Assembly (NCBI GenBank): GCA_964017185.1
Contig: OZ024879.1
Coordinates: 42,043,883-42,107,882 of the forward strand
DNA length: 64,000 bases
Origin: Rugalucina vietnamica
Taxonomy: Eukaryota; Mollusca; Bivalvia; Lucinida; Lucinidae
Reading direction: 5' to 3'
A program made the translations under genes and the position numbers. Below the pieces are notes generated by a model that was not told the origin of the DNA, did no database searches, and saw only the letters and a list, made by a program, of their open reading frames with translations. Positions within the stretch are counted from its first letter, which is position 1. Every line of letters starts with the position of its first letter. This document shows positions 10,583 through 21,846 of the stretch, piece after piece.

Positions 10583-10842
10583 TACATATGAGCCACCTCG
10601 TGGGAAAACCAACAATGTGGTTTCCGAACAGGTCCGACACAAACCGGCCTGTACAAGCACAGAAAGGAGCTAGAAGCCTGAAATTTCGGATTTAAGTAGA
10701 AGAGGAACTGTACTATCCGAGTAGCGAAAACAAAGGCGCTGATCAGCTTCGCAGTTCGCAGTTACTGCGAAGCTGATCTGCGCCTTTGTTTTCGCCTAGG
10801 CAGATTGTTGGTTTTCCCACGAGGCGGCTCATCTCGTAAAAA
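10583..10842. mobile_element. R5 hairpin MITE, best copy
   Basis: Terminal inverted repeats of about 30 bp: ATGAGCCACCTCGTGGGAAA at the left and TTTCCCACGAGGCGGCTCAT at the right. Inside, a second inverted repeat spans 10703-10793 (AAAGGCGCTGATCAGCTTCG / CGAAGCTGATCTGCGCCTTT). No ORF; non-autonomous. Confidence 0.7.
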
Positions 10843-11232
10843 TGGGGTAGGTATATAAGTATCAATTTTTAATATTAATAACAGCAGATATTGTGGGCAT
10901 CTGTTACAATTGCTCGATGAGGTAATCATAACAGATACTAAAATATGTATGATTTTATGGAGAACAAGTTTAATTGCACTTTGTACAAACGAAGATGTTT
11001 CCGTAATGCTATGTAGTCTATATAAACATCGCACCTGCCAAAGAATGACAACTCTTTTTTTCAGCGACTGCTGTTATAAAAGAAATCATTTTGTCACATG
11101 GGTGAAGTGAACGTCAAACGAACGATGCATAAGAATTTTTAATTTGGTTTTGTCTTGTACTTTGCATTCCTGATCATTGATTACCTTAACCTCTCAAAAT
11201 TGAAATTGGCATACCCTCATCGGGTGATCTTC

Positions 11233-11510
11233 AAAGTCATTACGAAAATATGCCCATGCAATATACAGATATTTTAAAAGTTGTAAAAATGAAACTTTTT
11301 TTTTTCTTATATTTGCTCAAAACATAGATAGTGGGCACACGTTAGAGCCGCCTCGCCGAGGCGGTTCTAACGAGTACCCACAATCTATGTTTTGGAGCAA
11401 AAATAAGAAAAACAAGTATACCCCGGCATACCCCAGTTTTTACTATATAAAAGTGGGGTATAAGGGGGTGTTTATTTCACGGGCATGTTTTCCAGATGTG
11501 ATGAAATGTG
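11233..11510. mobile_element. R2 palindromic MITE, best-preserved core
   Basis: Ends are CGAAAATATGCCCATG (left) and GGGCATGTTTTCC (right). The centre AGAGCCGCCTCGCCGAGGCG plus GTTCTAA is a near-perfect palindrome. It extends outward through ACATAGATAGTGGGCAC / GTACCCACAATCTATGT to TTTGCTC / GAGCAAA, about 45 bp per arm. Confidence 0.7.
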
Positions 11511-11808
11511 TGCATTGTTTTGTAAATAATCTCAAGCGCATGTACGTGAAATCGTCAAGTTGTACCCTTGGTTTAGTACCCTCAGGCACACAAAATACAT
11601 AAATTGGACACAAAGAAAAGAATTCAGGTCACTTTGATGCTGATTAGGCATGTAAGGTTTCATAAAATTGTCTTCTCAATAAAGTGTCACTCAGTCTGTA
11701 TATTACTGGAGAACCATACATATCGAAACACATTATAAATAAAATATATTAATTGTTGTTTATCATTGCAATGTTTCAACTTCGATTCTCTTGTTTGAAA
11801 ACACAAAC
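11511..11808. other. Intron sequence, nothing recognised
   Basis: AT-rich stretch between the R2 copy and the donor of the CUB5 first-half exon. No repeat or exon seen. Confidence 0.4.
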
Positions 11809-12005
11809 CTGTAGATGGTAATCCCTGCACTCCGGTGATCGAGGTAGGATATTAACATACACAACCTCAAATCGGATAGACATGTTCATGTTCGGCCATA
11901 TAGTCCATTCACAGGAGAGATGTCGGACATTTTCAAAATCATGAGTAAAACGTGGTTGAAGAATCGCGCCTGAGCCGTTACTGATGTTTTCTTCTCTCCG
12001 GATGA
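11809..12005 (-). CDS. CUB5 first-half exon (197 nt)
   Basis: Acceptor TTTATGTATTTAG and donor CAG|GTTTGT on the minus strand; two leading bases plus 65 codons, phase 1 to 0. It reads NGSGAILQPRF, LSCEWTIWP and PECRDYHLQ: the glycine turn, the C-x-W strand and the third Cys of a CUB domain. The D-G-x-Y-D motif of the sister exons is replaced by HDFENVRH, so this module is the most diverged first half. An N-glycosylation site (NMS) is visible. Confidence 0.75.
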
Positions 12006-12099
12006 CTAAATACATAAACAACAATCATTGAAGAAATCTGTAGGGATAAACACAACATTAGATCGGAATAATTGGGGCCTAGGAAAAATAGATGGACTG

Positions 12100-12360
12100 C
12101 TTGTGCCTCCAGGCAAGGCTTCTTAAGTATTGACCGATCATCTAATAACTGGTTAACCGCTCAAGCCTGAGCCTGCCAATGGAAAGTGGTATAGTCAAAT
12201 CATCCACATATATAAGTCTTGCCGGTTTGCTACATTTTGAGTGTCATGACATCCTAATGTTGGGTTAAAGTCGCATAAAATCGAGGCAACAACCAGGCAT
12301 GACCATTGCTGTTCACTGGGTTGTTATGCATCAAGTCGAACAAACAAAATCAAGGATTAC
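12100..12360 (+). mobile_element. R3 SINE-like repeat, near full length
   Basis: Head with GGTTAACCGCTCAAGCCTGA, middle GTCATGACATCCTAATGTTG, end with ATGCATCAAGTCGAACAAAC. About 260 bp, no ORF. Confidence 0.65.
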
Positions 12361-12814
12361 CCGCAATGTAACCATATACGAGGGATTATCAAAATTACGT
12401 GGACTTTTTTTCTATAACATGATAACTTCAAATTTCAGTTCACGATATACTTGCATAAATCCGATAGCTTCTGAAAGTTTGGTTAATCAAAAGTGTTTTA
12501 TGAGCCGTTGGTGATGGGTTTACTTATCCCACCCTCCCCATCACGGAGCCCGTTAAGCTTTGCATTGCAGTATCGCGTTTCTTTTGCGTTTGCTCCAAAA
12601 CTGTTTTGCAGATCACAGCCAAACGTGCCATGTGTCTTAATGAATGTATTACAAAAACAATTTATGCTTGCTCAAAACTTACGGTGGACCGGTTGTGAAC
12701 TCATGTTAGGCCTTCATGTCTGCTTTTTTCAGAATGTTTCAGCGATGTCTGCATTTCATGCAACACAGATCAACCGGCACTATTCATACAAGTCCCCATT
12801 AAGATACATTTGTT

Positions 12815-13080
12815 GGTTGAATTGATGCTTTACGTCCCAGTCAACAGCAATGGTCATATTGGGACGTTGCCACCGTTTTGTGGGACTTTTTACCCAATAT
12901 TAGGATGTCATGACACTAAAAATGGGCTACATAAATATAACCACCCGACTAAGCCAATAAGGCATATATGCATGGGTTGTTTGACTTAACCACTTTTCCT
13001 GGACAGGCACAGACTTGAGCGGTTAACCAGTAATCAGATGGTCAGTCAGTAGATTGACCATCTGATTACTGGTTTACGCT
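12815..13080 (-). mobile_element. R3 SINE-like repeat, near full length, reverse
   Basis: In plus coordinates it runs from GAATTGATGCTTTACGTCCC through AGGATGTCATGACAC to GAGCGGTTAACCAGTAATC. At its head the last bases form an inverted repeat, TAATCAGATGGTCA...TGACCATCTGATTA. Confidence 0.65.
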
Positions 13081-13307
13081 TTAAGATAAGTCTAAATTTC
13101 TCATTTACCGGTAAAACTTCAAGTGCCTGGTAATGCATTACAAATAAAACATTGCACGAACTTTTGAACAAAATAAATATCTGAAAATCATATCTGTCAT
13201 TTAAAATGTTCTATCGTCTAAACCACAATGTTCAGTTCTCGCCATTTAAATAAAATTCCTACTGTTGCTCAAAGATGAGCAAAAATATATTAAACAGGAT
13301 GATTATG

Positions 13308-14455
13308 TCTCCCCCCGACAGGGTCGGGAGACATATTGTTTTCCCCCGTGCGTCTGTCCGTCTGTCTGTCTGTCCGTCACAAATCGTGTCCGCTCTGTAA
13401 CTTGAAAACCGTTCAAGATTTTTCATTGAAACTTGGTACACTTGTAGACCACGACGAGACGATGTGTCATGCACAAGAACCATAACTCTGGCTTGAGTAT
13501 TTTTGGAGTTATTTCCCTTTGATTATTTTCGATACTATTTCGTGTCCGCTGTATAACTTGAAAAATGTTTAAGATTTTTCAATAAAACTTGGTACACTTA
13601 TTGAGCATGATCAGATGATGTGTCATGCACAAGAACCATAACGCTGGCTTGAGTATTTCATGAGTTATTTCCCTTTGATTATTTTCCATACAATTTCGTG
13701 TCCGCTTTATCACAAGAAAATCGTAAGAGTTATTTCAATGAAACTTGGTACACTTATAAAGCACGATGAGATTACGTGTCATGCTAAAGAACCATAACTC
13801 TTGCTTGCATATCTTTGGAGTAATTTCCCTTTGATTATTTTCCATACAATTTCGTGTCCACCCTATAACTTGAAAACCATAAGAGAAATTTCAGTGAAAC
13901 TTGGTACACTTATAAAGCATGATGAGACGATGTGTCATGCACAAGAATTATAACTCTTGCTTTCATATCTTTGGAGTTATTTTCCTTTGATTATTGTTCC
14001 ATACAATTTCATGTCCACTCTATAACTTGAAAACCATAAGAAATATTTCAATGGAACTTGGTACACTTATAAAGCACGATTAGATGATGTGTCGTGCTAA
14101 AGAACTATAACTCTTGCTTGCATATCTTTGGAGTTATTTCCCTTTGATTATTTTTCATTCAATTTCGTGACTGCTCTATAACTCAAAAACCATTAGAGAT
14201 TTTTCAATGAAACATGGTACACTTATAAAGCATGATGCACAAGAATCATTACTCTTGCTTTCATATCTTTGGAGTTATTTTCCTTTGATTATTTTCCAAA
14301 CACTTTCGTGCCCCCTCTATAACTTGAAAACCGTAAGAGATATTTCAATGAAACTTGGTACACTTATAAAACAGAAAGACAGGATATGTGATGCACAAGA
14401 ACTATAACTCTTGCTTGCATATTTTGGACTTGCACGTAGAAAGGGGGGAGACATC
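13308..14455. mobile_element. pearl-like (Helitron-type, non-autonomous) element
   Basis: Left end GTCTCCCCCCGAC-AGG-GTCGGGAGAC forms a hairpin, followed by a CTGT/CCGT microsatellite (13358-13378). Seven tandem core units follow. The mark CGTGTCCGCT (or its variants) occurs at 13385, 13541, 13697, 13853, 14010, 14166 and 14307, a 156-157 bp period with a last step of 141. The right end GGGGGGAGACAT mirrors the left. Core repeats plus an ACGG-type microsatellite are the known layout of bivalve pearl elements, which belong with Helitron/Helentron non-autonomous forms. No protein is encoded. Confidence 0.65.
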
Positions 14456-15104
14456 AGTTTTCACATAGAAAACAAATTCTAGTTATAAATTGCTAAATTT
14501 ATTGCGCATAGTAATATTATACCGGGGTCTTATTTCTGGTTGTACTAGCTAGATAAATGTACAATAAATGTACGACAGAAGCTTCTTCAAATACGGCAGA
14601 CCTTTAGCAGTTTTATTCTGAATGCATGGAACAAGTTCGGGTGTACATATTCTTAAAATGTATAACTTTGGAAAAGGTACGATTTTTGCATAGTAATTGC
14701 GGTGATGTATATATATACTAATGGCATAAAGTTAAGCATATTTTTAGATTTCTGTCTATATTTTTCAGGCTGTAAAATTTACCAAAATTGTTTATTGTCT
14801 TTTTGAAAGCACTGTTATTAAACATTTAAAAAATCAAAACCATGTACTTCTGCTAATCTCTGTGACGTCACGACAGACCAGTTCATGTGCCTAATTAGAC
14901 ACACCCTATCACCAAACATGTGCATTTCTCCAAAATTCGAGAATTCATTGATTTTCTATCAAAGTTTTATGATATGCATCTCTAGTTTATGGAACTGGCT
15001 TAGTTGAATAGCCATGTCAATAAACACAGGAGCAAAATAGTTACGAAATTTTGCTCATTTGATTTAAGGTGTATTCAGGGCAATGGCTTGCAAAATCCTT
15101 TGAC
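14456..15104. other. Intron sequence, nothing recognised
   Basis: AT-rich with a short TATATATA run near 14710. No exon with CUB features and no repeat shared with the rest of the window. Confidence 0.4.
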
Positions 15105-15395
15105 AGTTTTGATCGTTCCAAGTCGATACTTCTGTGGTGGTTCTTTTTGTATTATGTCTTGGTGTTTAATATTTTTGTGCTGTTGGCGCCTTATGTATGT
15201 TTTCATATTTTTAGTTAAGGTAACTGAGTGGCCACCTATAGGGAAAATAGCTGCTCATTCGGCTTACGAAATGTTTTCATGGTAAAGGTACCTGATTGTT
15301 AGTTTGGTTTTTTCCCATCTCGGGTTTTTGGAGTGGGGATCTTTTGCTGATTGCGCTTTTTCCTGATCTTTGCCTACTTGTACCTTTTCATTGTC
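15105..15395 (+). repeat. R1 repeat, 5'-truncated copy
   Basis: Starts inside R1 at TTTGATCGTTCCAAGTCG and ends TTTGCCTACTTGTACC. Confidence 0.7.
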
Positions 15396-15940
15396 TAAAA
15401 ATGTGACTGTGCTTCTTTTGTGCTTCTTTTTTATACTACAAACAATATTTTGAACCAAGTATGGGCAGCAAAAACAGCCAAACAAGAAATTTATATACAA
15501 AACTTTGAAACAATGGCACTTTTGTGATTAAAATTTGTAATTTTTTACTTTCATTTTTTTGCCTACATGATCACGTGATCTGTAAAACTTGATTGTCAGA
15601 TCTTAGTTTAAACACTTTCCCTTAAATTCTGAAACAATTAGACCCACTTAATGAATGTCGTTATCTTAGAACAGCATAATCTTTTGGCATTTCGCCTACT
15701 GGTAGTACATGTCGAAATGCCGTTCATTTGAGTTGATAATTGTCATCTTGAAAACCAAACATTTGCCCCCAGCCTTCAAGAAAGTACCACAGACTGGTGT
15801 ATGAAGCATAATATTTTCGGACATCTGATTCCATCATATTCGCTGATGAAAGTGGAATATGCTTAACTTTATGCCAATAGTATAGTATACAACTGCATAA
15901 TACTTGTTTATTTTCCGCTTTCATTACATTGAATACTTAC

Positions 15941-16154
15941 TTTCAATAGCATCAAAGGTCATTATGAATCCGCGGTAACTGAAGCGACCATCAGACACAA
16001 AATTTACCAGAACATCGTTCGTCATAGACTGCTGTCGTAAATCTGTATAGGAGCCGCAAATGTCTTTGGTAAAAACAAGCCTTTCATCGCCAACAGGTAC
16101 CAGTTCAGAAACAGGACAGAGTCTGCAAGTCCATCTATTTATTATTTCCATAAT
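15941..16154 (-). CDS. CUB4 second-half exon (214 nt)
   Basis: Acceptor TTTATACTTCAG and donor GAAA|GTAAGT on the minus strand, phase 0 to 1. It contains DICGSYTDLRQ and VNFVSDGRFSYRGFIMTF, a clear CUB second half with CG, the S-D turn and G-F. It is about 15 codons longer than its sisters because of an N-terminal stretch with two extra cysteines (TCRLCPVSEL), which may form an added loop disulphide. The partner is 16686-16888, separated by a 531-bp intron. Confidence 0.85.
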
Positions 16155-16274
16155 CTGAAGTATAAAGTAAAGGGTACGTGAATTCAAAATTCTAATATGT
16201 TTAGAACCATCACACTGCAAACATTTATATGCAATGAATACCACGTTACACCCCAATGAATCATTATACACTCA

Positions 16275-16400
16275 AGCATAATGAGGATAAGTCCTGCACA
16301 AGAACCATTATTTATGTTTGCATATTAATTTTAGATATTTCCTTTTTATTTTCGGATGCAATTTCGCGTTTTGCTGTGTAACTTAAACTTTTGTTTCAGA
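16275..16400. repeat. Single decayed pearl-type core unit
   Basis: Contains CACAAGAACCATTATT, TATTTCCTTTTTATTTTCGG and TGCAATTTCGCGTTTTGC, one diverged unit of the array at 13308-14455. Confidence 0.5.
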
Positions 16401-16685
16401 TTCAAACATTACTGATGAAACAACGTTTCAAGGGGGTACCGGTATATAGTAGGGCACCCTACATACTATAAGGAAAAATTTGAAACAAGTTCTTATTGAA
16501 TTAAGTCAAGTGATGTCTTTGCATTATAAGAGGTGTTCACATATTTGTCATGCTATACATGTGTTTTTATTTTTGAAGAAAGGTCGATAAAAGGTAAGTG
16601 GCCGGTTAGAACTTTCGGCTAGTATGTATGTAGAAGATTAAGTTGGATTAAAATAACAAGTTAGTAAAGTGCATAGAGCACTTAC

Positions 16686-16888
16686 ACGCACGTAATCAGC
16701 GGTGACACAGTCAGTCGTTTCTTCTACCTCCATGTCAATGATATGAAACAATATTGTTGAATTGGCGGCTACTTTGATGTTCCAGAAGCAATTCAGATTG
16801 AAGTCATAGTATCCATCCGTGTCGTAGTCTGGCGGAATGATATAGACGGTACTATTTATAATCATGCCGCCACAAGTCTCCGCACTTT
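16686..16888 (-). CDS. CUB4 first-half exon (203 nt)
   Basis: Acceptor CACTCTCTACAG and donor CGT|GTAAGT on the minus strand, phase 1 to 0. It reads TCGGMIINSTVYIIPP, DGYYDFN, LNCFWNIKV and TDCVTADYVR. All three cysteines expected in a CUB first half are present, with the W strand after the second. This is the most canonical first half of the set. Confidence 0.87.
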
Positions 16889-17194
16889 CTGTAGAGAGTG
16901 AAGAGGTAAAAAGAAACTGTAAAACATAATATTTAGTACTTATTATCCGCAAAGTATATTTTGTAAAATCGCTGAGTTGGGTATCAACGGAACAGATGGT
17001 GGATAAACAAGGAGTTACTTTATTACACACGTTTTATCATCCCTGCGTTACATATTCCGCAAGACCCCATTGCAAACTGGGAAATTATCTCGATGAACAA
17101 ATGTGTCGAAAAACATATAGTTTAATTACGCACATGATGTAGTTTCTATAAAATGTCAAGAAGAAAGTGCCTTCGGAAATTTAACAAGCCTAAA

Positions 17195-17405
17195 CGTCTA
17201 TGGATGGTTTGAAAAGGTGTTTAGTCCAACCATCCATACATACATGTATAAACAGTATTGGTTTGCTTGGGTGGTTATATTTATGGAGCACATTTTTAGT
17301 GTCATGGCATCCTAATGTTGGGTAAACGTCCCATATGATGGAGGCAACGTCCCAAGATGGCCATCGCCGTTGACTGAGACGTAAAGCATCCATTCAAACT
17401 AACAA
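17195..17405 (+). mobile_element. R3 SINE-like repeat
   Basis: Contains AACCATCCATACATACATG, GGGTGGTTATATTTATGG, GTCATGGCATCCTAATG and CTGAGACGTAAAGCATCC; it sits just downstream of the CUB3 second-half donor. Confidence 0.6.
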
Positions 17406-17504
17406 ATTTAACAGTACTGGGCATCTAAGCCAAGAAGCATGGTAAAATAGGTTTGGGGCTTATCAAAGTTACTGACTCAACTGTTTCCTCTAAGTATATC
17501 TTAC

Positions 17505-17685
17505 TGTTTCTTTCGTAAAACCCAATCTCGAATCCTTTATACCCAGGAAACTTCATCTCATAGGAGTAAAATTCAAGAAACAACGTATCGCCTAAAGTCT
17601 CCCCTTCAGGCGTTTCTGTACAGGAACCACAATATAAATTCAAAAAGCCACAATATGAATACAATTGATCGTCCCGTTCAGAAAT
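17505..17685 (-). CDS. CUB3 second-half exon (181 nt)
   Basis: Acceptor CACTTTTTTACAG and donor AACA|GTAAGA on the minus strand, phase 0 to 1. It shows YCGFLNLYCGSC and FLEFYSYEMKFPGYKGFEI. The two close cysteine pairs are unusual: a normal CUB has a single CG here. The rest fits the family. Confidence 0.83.
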
Positions 17686-18018
17686 CTGTAAAAAAGTGTA
17701 AAAACTGTATGTTTGTATTAAGATTTTACGTGTCGGTCAACAATTTTTCAGTCATGTCAGGACGGAGCCACCGCTTCCTTTTAACTCCGATGCTTTACCA
17801 ACAGGCCACTGCGCTCCCCAACGAGTAAATTGGACAGAATTGTAGTATTACGTGAACACCCTTGATATAATATTATGTACAACCATTTTCGAAACTTGAA
17901 ATGTTTTTTTTTTATTTGTTATATCTATGTATGCAAAAGCGTAATAAATTTTTGGCCATATCCCTTGACAGAACCAACACACCAAACGGATGAATGTAAG
18001 TGCTATCATTTGACCTAC

Positions 18019-18209
18019 CAATAATCTGTCTTTTACACAGTCGTTTGAAGGTAAAACCTCGAAGAAATGGAAAGTATATCTGATCACATGTTGTTCGGCC
18101 ACCTGAATGTGCCACGTACAGTATAGATTGTTGTCGTAGTAACCGTTGCCATCTTTGTCAGGGGAGACGATCAGGCCTGAGCCTCCAAACAATGACTCAC
18201 CACATACAT
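18019..18209 (-). CDS. CUB3 first-half exon (191 nt)
   Basis: Acceptor AGTCAGTAG (the frame also allows AG at 18217, which would give phase 0) and donor TTG|GTAGGT on the minus strand. I chose the border that keeps phase 1 to 0 as in the sister exons. It reads CGESLFGGSGLIVSP, DGNGYYDNN, LYCTWHIQV and SNDCVKDRL, with all three first-half cysteines. The partner 17505-17685 lies 333 bp away. Confidence 0.82.
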
Positions 18210-18214
18210 CTACT

Positions 18215-19025
18215 GACTCTAATGTTTAAGACAAATGTGTTTATTTGATGTAATTTGCTAAAATTTCAAGATGAAAAAAAATGTGGCCAAACAACGTCGA
18301 TTTAGATAGTCTTATCAAACAGACTTGCATAATCAAGCAGACTTGCAAAAACTGAAAAGTGCAATCATTTCCAATTCCAATAAGCAAGGCTTGCCCAAAA
18401 TTGACATTGTCACTTTCAAATTGCACTCATCCATTCTTTCCTTCCTTTGAGATCGACGGGGATATTCTGATAATATAAACTTTATTTTTGGTAGAGATTC
18501 ATTTTCTAAAATATTTGGCTCTGTTTGGGTCATTCTGTTCTTTACGTTGACTATACTATTGACTTTTGAAATAACAGCAAATTTGAAGGGACAATGCTTC
18601 GAATTTATTAACAGAAACCGTCCATCTCTTTTCTGATTTATATGCTTGATGCTCTTAAATGAACGCAGTTTCCATTTTATTTGCATGTACTGAATAAATA
18701 AGAGACTTTGTGATTTTGTTCATGTAGTACACATAGTGAACAAACCTTTTTGGCCAACGGAAGTCCTACTGAAAGCGACGTTTCTCGCGACATGACATTT
18801 ACTATTGTATCGTGCAGCTGAGTCGCCATGAGATAAATCCTGTCAGTGGAAAATCCTGCTCATCTACCAAGGGCGGTTAACTCCGCTATATATACAACAC
18901 TTATTATTTATCGATTGGAAATAAGCATGTACAATGTCACATTATTGCACGATCTAACGGAGATAACTGATGTTATCGTTTGCCAGTGCGACAATTTAGA
19001 AAATAAAAATGTGAAATGAAATTCA
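18215..19025. other. Intron sequence, nothing recognised
   Basis: Between CUB3 and CUB2, before an R2 copy. There is an open reverse stretch around 18333-18686, but it has no family features, so I make no gene call. Confidence 0.4.
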
Positions 19026-19029
19026 GCCT

Positions 19030-19265
19030 TATATATTTTCATCAGGAAACATCGCCATGTAAGATATATCCCAAAATTGGGGTATACATTTTTTTATATT
19101 TTTTTTTTTGCTGCAAAACATATGTATAGATTGTGGGCTCTCGTATAACGTGTACCCAAAATCAATGCTTTTAGTAACAGTTTGAAAATTACCAAACAAT
19201 ATTAATTGAAAAAAAAAAGAACAATATAGGAAAAATCTGTACATTACATGGGCATGTTTTCGTAT
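19030..19265. mobile_element. R2 palindromic MITE, decayed
   Basis: Left end ATCAGGAAACATCGCCATG and right end TACATGGGCATGTTTTCG remain; the central palindrome is mostly lost (CTCGTATAACGTGTACCCA). Confidence 0.55.
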
Positions 19266-19274
19266 TTTTTATTC

Positions 19275-19490
19275 AGTTTTATGTCTCTTTCAGGGTTATT
19301 TCAGCTCATATGAGACGGGCCAATCAGAAGGTGGGGCGAAAACGGGAGAACCCCGAGAAAAAACACCTAGCACACACGCAAGCAGAACTTGGCTTGTCTC
19401 ACATGTGGTCAGTGCGGGGCTTGAACCCACATCGGACACAGCGGTGAGATGATCGAGTGATTAAGTAACAGCGCTCTTAAGCCGCCTATG
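19275..19490 (-). mobile_element. R4 tRNA-derived SINE
   Basis: On the minus strand the head reads GAGCGCTGTTACTTAATC and, further on, GTGGGTTCAAGCCCCGCAC, a pol III B-box. The A-box side at 19470-19490 is damaged compared with the copy at 37250. The body has GTGAGACAAGCC and TTCTCCCGTTTTCGCCCC. Confidence 0.65.
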
Positions 19491-19531
19491 TTTTCGTAAT
19501 ATTATAGCTAATGCGTGAAGGCCATTCTTAC

Positions 19532-19685
19532 TTTGTATCGCTGCAAAGGTCATATTGAATCCGTCGCTGGTGAGATAATTGCTGCTGCGAAATTCTACAT
19601 ACAATTCATTTGTTCGTGTTTCCATGGGCGGTCTGATGCCACCAAAACCACACAGCTTCGTCAACAGCATATACTTTTCAGCGAT
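19532..19685 (-). CDS. CUB2 second-half exon (154 nt)
   Basis: Acceptor TGTATTTTACAG and donor CAAA|GTAAGA on the minus strand, phase 0 to 1. It reads LCGFGGIRPP and YVEFRSSNYLTSDGFNMTF, a clean CUB second half. Its first half is 3.8 kb upstream at 23489-23691; a Tc1/mariner-type element, R1 copies and a truncated LINE sit in the intron between them. Confidence 0.83.
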
Positions 19686-19744
19686 CTGTAAAATACAAAA
19701 GGGTGGTCGAGTTAGAATATGGCCCCGTCCCGGATGGACTGCAA

Positions 19745-19975
19745 CTAATAAACTACTGAGTTAACCGCTCAGAAGGTCCGAAACTGACCAAGAAAAGTGG
19801 TTCAAGTCAAGCCATCCATACACATTAGCCTTTAGGTTTCCTTGGATGGTTATATTCTTAGCATGGGACCCTTATTGTTTGGTAGAAGTGCACTAAAATG
19901 GAACACGTCCTCACATGACCATAGCTGTTGAACAGGAGGTAAAACATCGATTCCAAGAAACAAAATATGTTATAT
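19745..19975 (+). mobile_element. R3 SINE-like repeat, diverged
   Basis: GAGTTAACCGCTCAGAAGG at the head, GGTTCAAGTCAAGCCATCC in the middle and AAAACATCGATTCCAAGAAA at the end. Confidence 0.5.
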
Positions 19976-20026
19976 TATTGAGACGCGCGCCAGAAAACCG
20001 GCCTTTGAAGTTTACTGGTCATTTCG

Positions 20027-20428
20027 TTTGTTTGTTTGATTGTTTGTTGTTTAACGACGCATCAACCCTGATGGGTCATTAGCGTCTAACAAGGTAAAAC
20101 GATATATTGAAATCGTAGTAAAATGTAACACAAAGTAAGATATAAATGTCGTTGTAAAGAAACGATATATGAAATAATAAGATTGGTGATTAAAATTATA
20201 TTTTATAAAACAGATTTACTTGTCTAAGGAATGATAAAATGTTTCCAACGGGTACATCTTTGAACAATTCTTTCAAGTTATTAGCTTGAAAACAAGAAAG
20301 TCACTTTTCTGCAAAATCAGTGCATTCTAAAAGAAAGTGTTTAACTGTAAATGCAGTATCACAGCCAATGCATTTAGGTTGATCTTCTCGCTTTCATAAG
20401 ACGGAATGTGTTATTCGTGTATGGCCAA
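20027..20428 (-). mobile_element. 5'-truncated copy of the LINE, with target duplication
   Basis: Matches the 3' end of the complete LINE (38809 onward): the TTTG tail, AACGACGCATCAACCC, TGATGGGTCATTAGCG and then the ORF2 C-terminus in reverse. It breaks off in GTATGGCCAA. The 11 bases TGGTCATTTCG occur directly before it (20016-20026) and directly after it (20429-20439). This is a textbook target-primed insertion, truncated at its 5' end. Confidence 0.85.
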
Positions 20429-21144
20429 TGGTCATTTCGAAGGTCAGTTTTCTCGTGTTGCTGAGCTGTACACTCACAGAAAATAGCTAGAACATTGAAA
20501 ACGGATTCCTTTGCATTAAAACCTGTTAAGTTTTCTGTTTGTGTCAATGAAGGCCTTTCGGAACAATAATTTTATGTATTTAAGAAACTTATAGGAAGGA
20601 ATGATTTTTCTTTTCAGTTCAGAAAAATCATAACACGTTAGAGCCGTATAGGTTATAACTCGAATGATATGCGACAGTCTGCATGCTTAGTTTTTAACCC
20701 AATTATGGTTAATAACTATGCTGCCTTCTTTATTTGCACGCCGGTGGGTCGGGCGTTAGACTCTATGATGGGCCCGACATAAAGCTACAGCTCCGTTTCA
20801 AAAGTTTAGTACATACCGATTTGTTTCATAAGTAATGGCATAGCAGTTCCCGTACTTGAAGCTTGGCCAACTGTTATTGAGTGTTTGCAGATTTGAACGG
20901 ATTTTGTTAAGTCAAACTTAACAAATAAAACCATTCACTGATTGTAACAGTCTAGATTTTAATCGATTGATTTATCAATAGTAACACATTAAAATGACAA
21001 GCAAAATATCATAACGTCAGGGATAAAAATATCAACTTTAACATTGATTTCATACACTTCAAGAAAGTTTTAACCCAAAACAGATTATATCGTTAAATTG
21101 GCATATCACCCGGCATACTACACTGTGTAGATTAAACAAAAAAA

Positions 21145-21466
21145 GGTACAAGTAGGCCAAGATCAGGAAAAGGCGCAATCAGAGAAAGAACCGAGGTGGG
21201 AAAAAACCAAACCAACAATCAGGTACTTATACCTAAAAACATTTCGTAAGCCGAATGAGCAGCTATTTTCCCAATAGGTGGCCACTCAGTTACCTTAACT
21301 AAAAATACGAAAACATACATAAGGCGCCAACAGCACAAACTATTTTAAACACCAAGACATGAAACAAAAAGAACCATCACAGAAGTATCGACTTGGAACG
21401 ATCAGTAACGCAAAGTTACTGGCGGGTTTAAATCGATTTTACATGGCCATAACCTCACCCTCAGCT
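21145..21466 (-). repeat. R1 copy nested in E1 (first)
   Basis: From AAGGTACAAGTAGGCCAAG to AACCTCACCCTCAGC, reverse sense. About 30 bp near the start are deleted relative to other copies. Confidence 0.7.
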
Positions 21467-21579
21467 TATTTATTTAAGTTTATTGCTAAGTTTATTGAAG
21501 CTTGAAATATTGCACCCAAATAGCCGTCGTACACCAAATTATACAATCAGTCAGAGTTTGATACATAATTACACATACA

Positions 21580-21846
21580 AAGGTACAAGTAGGCAAAGAT
21601 CAGGAAAAGGCGCAATCAGCAAAAGATTCCCACTCCAAAAACCCGAGGTTGGAAAAAGCCAAACTAACAATTAGGCACCTACACCATGAAAACATTTCGT
21701 AAGCCGAATGAGCAGCTATTTTCCCAATAGGTGGCCAATCAGTTACCTTGACTAAAAATATGATAACATACATAAGGCGCCAACAGCACAAAAATATTAA
21801 ACACCAAGACATAAAACAAAAAGAACCACCACAGAAGTATCGACTT
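21580..21846 (-). repeat. R1 copy nested in E1 (second), truncated
   Basis: From AAGGTACAAGTAGGCAAAG to AGAAGTATCGACTTC, where R1 stops abruptly. Confidence 0.7.

Noticed and set aside
13308..14455. CRISPR array
   Set aside because: The repeats are 156 bp and contiguous with no spacers; the genome is animal.
16155..16271. Start codon (M) at 16271 for the CUB4 second half
   Set aside because: The coding signal begins at the AG acceptor at 16154/16155; the upstream ATG is intron.
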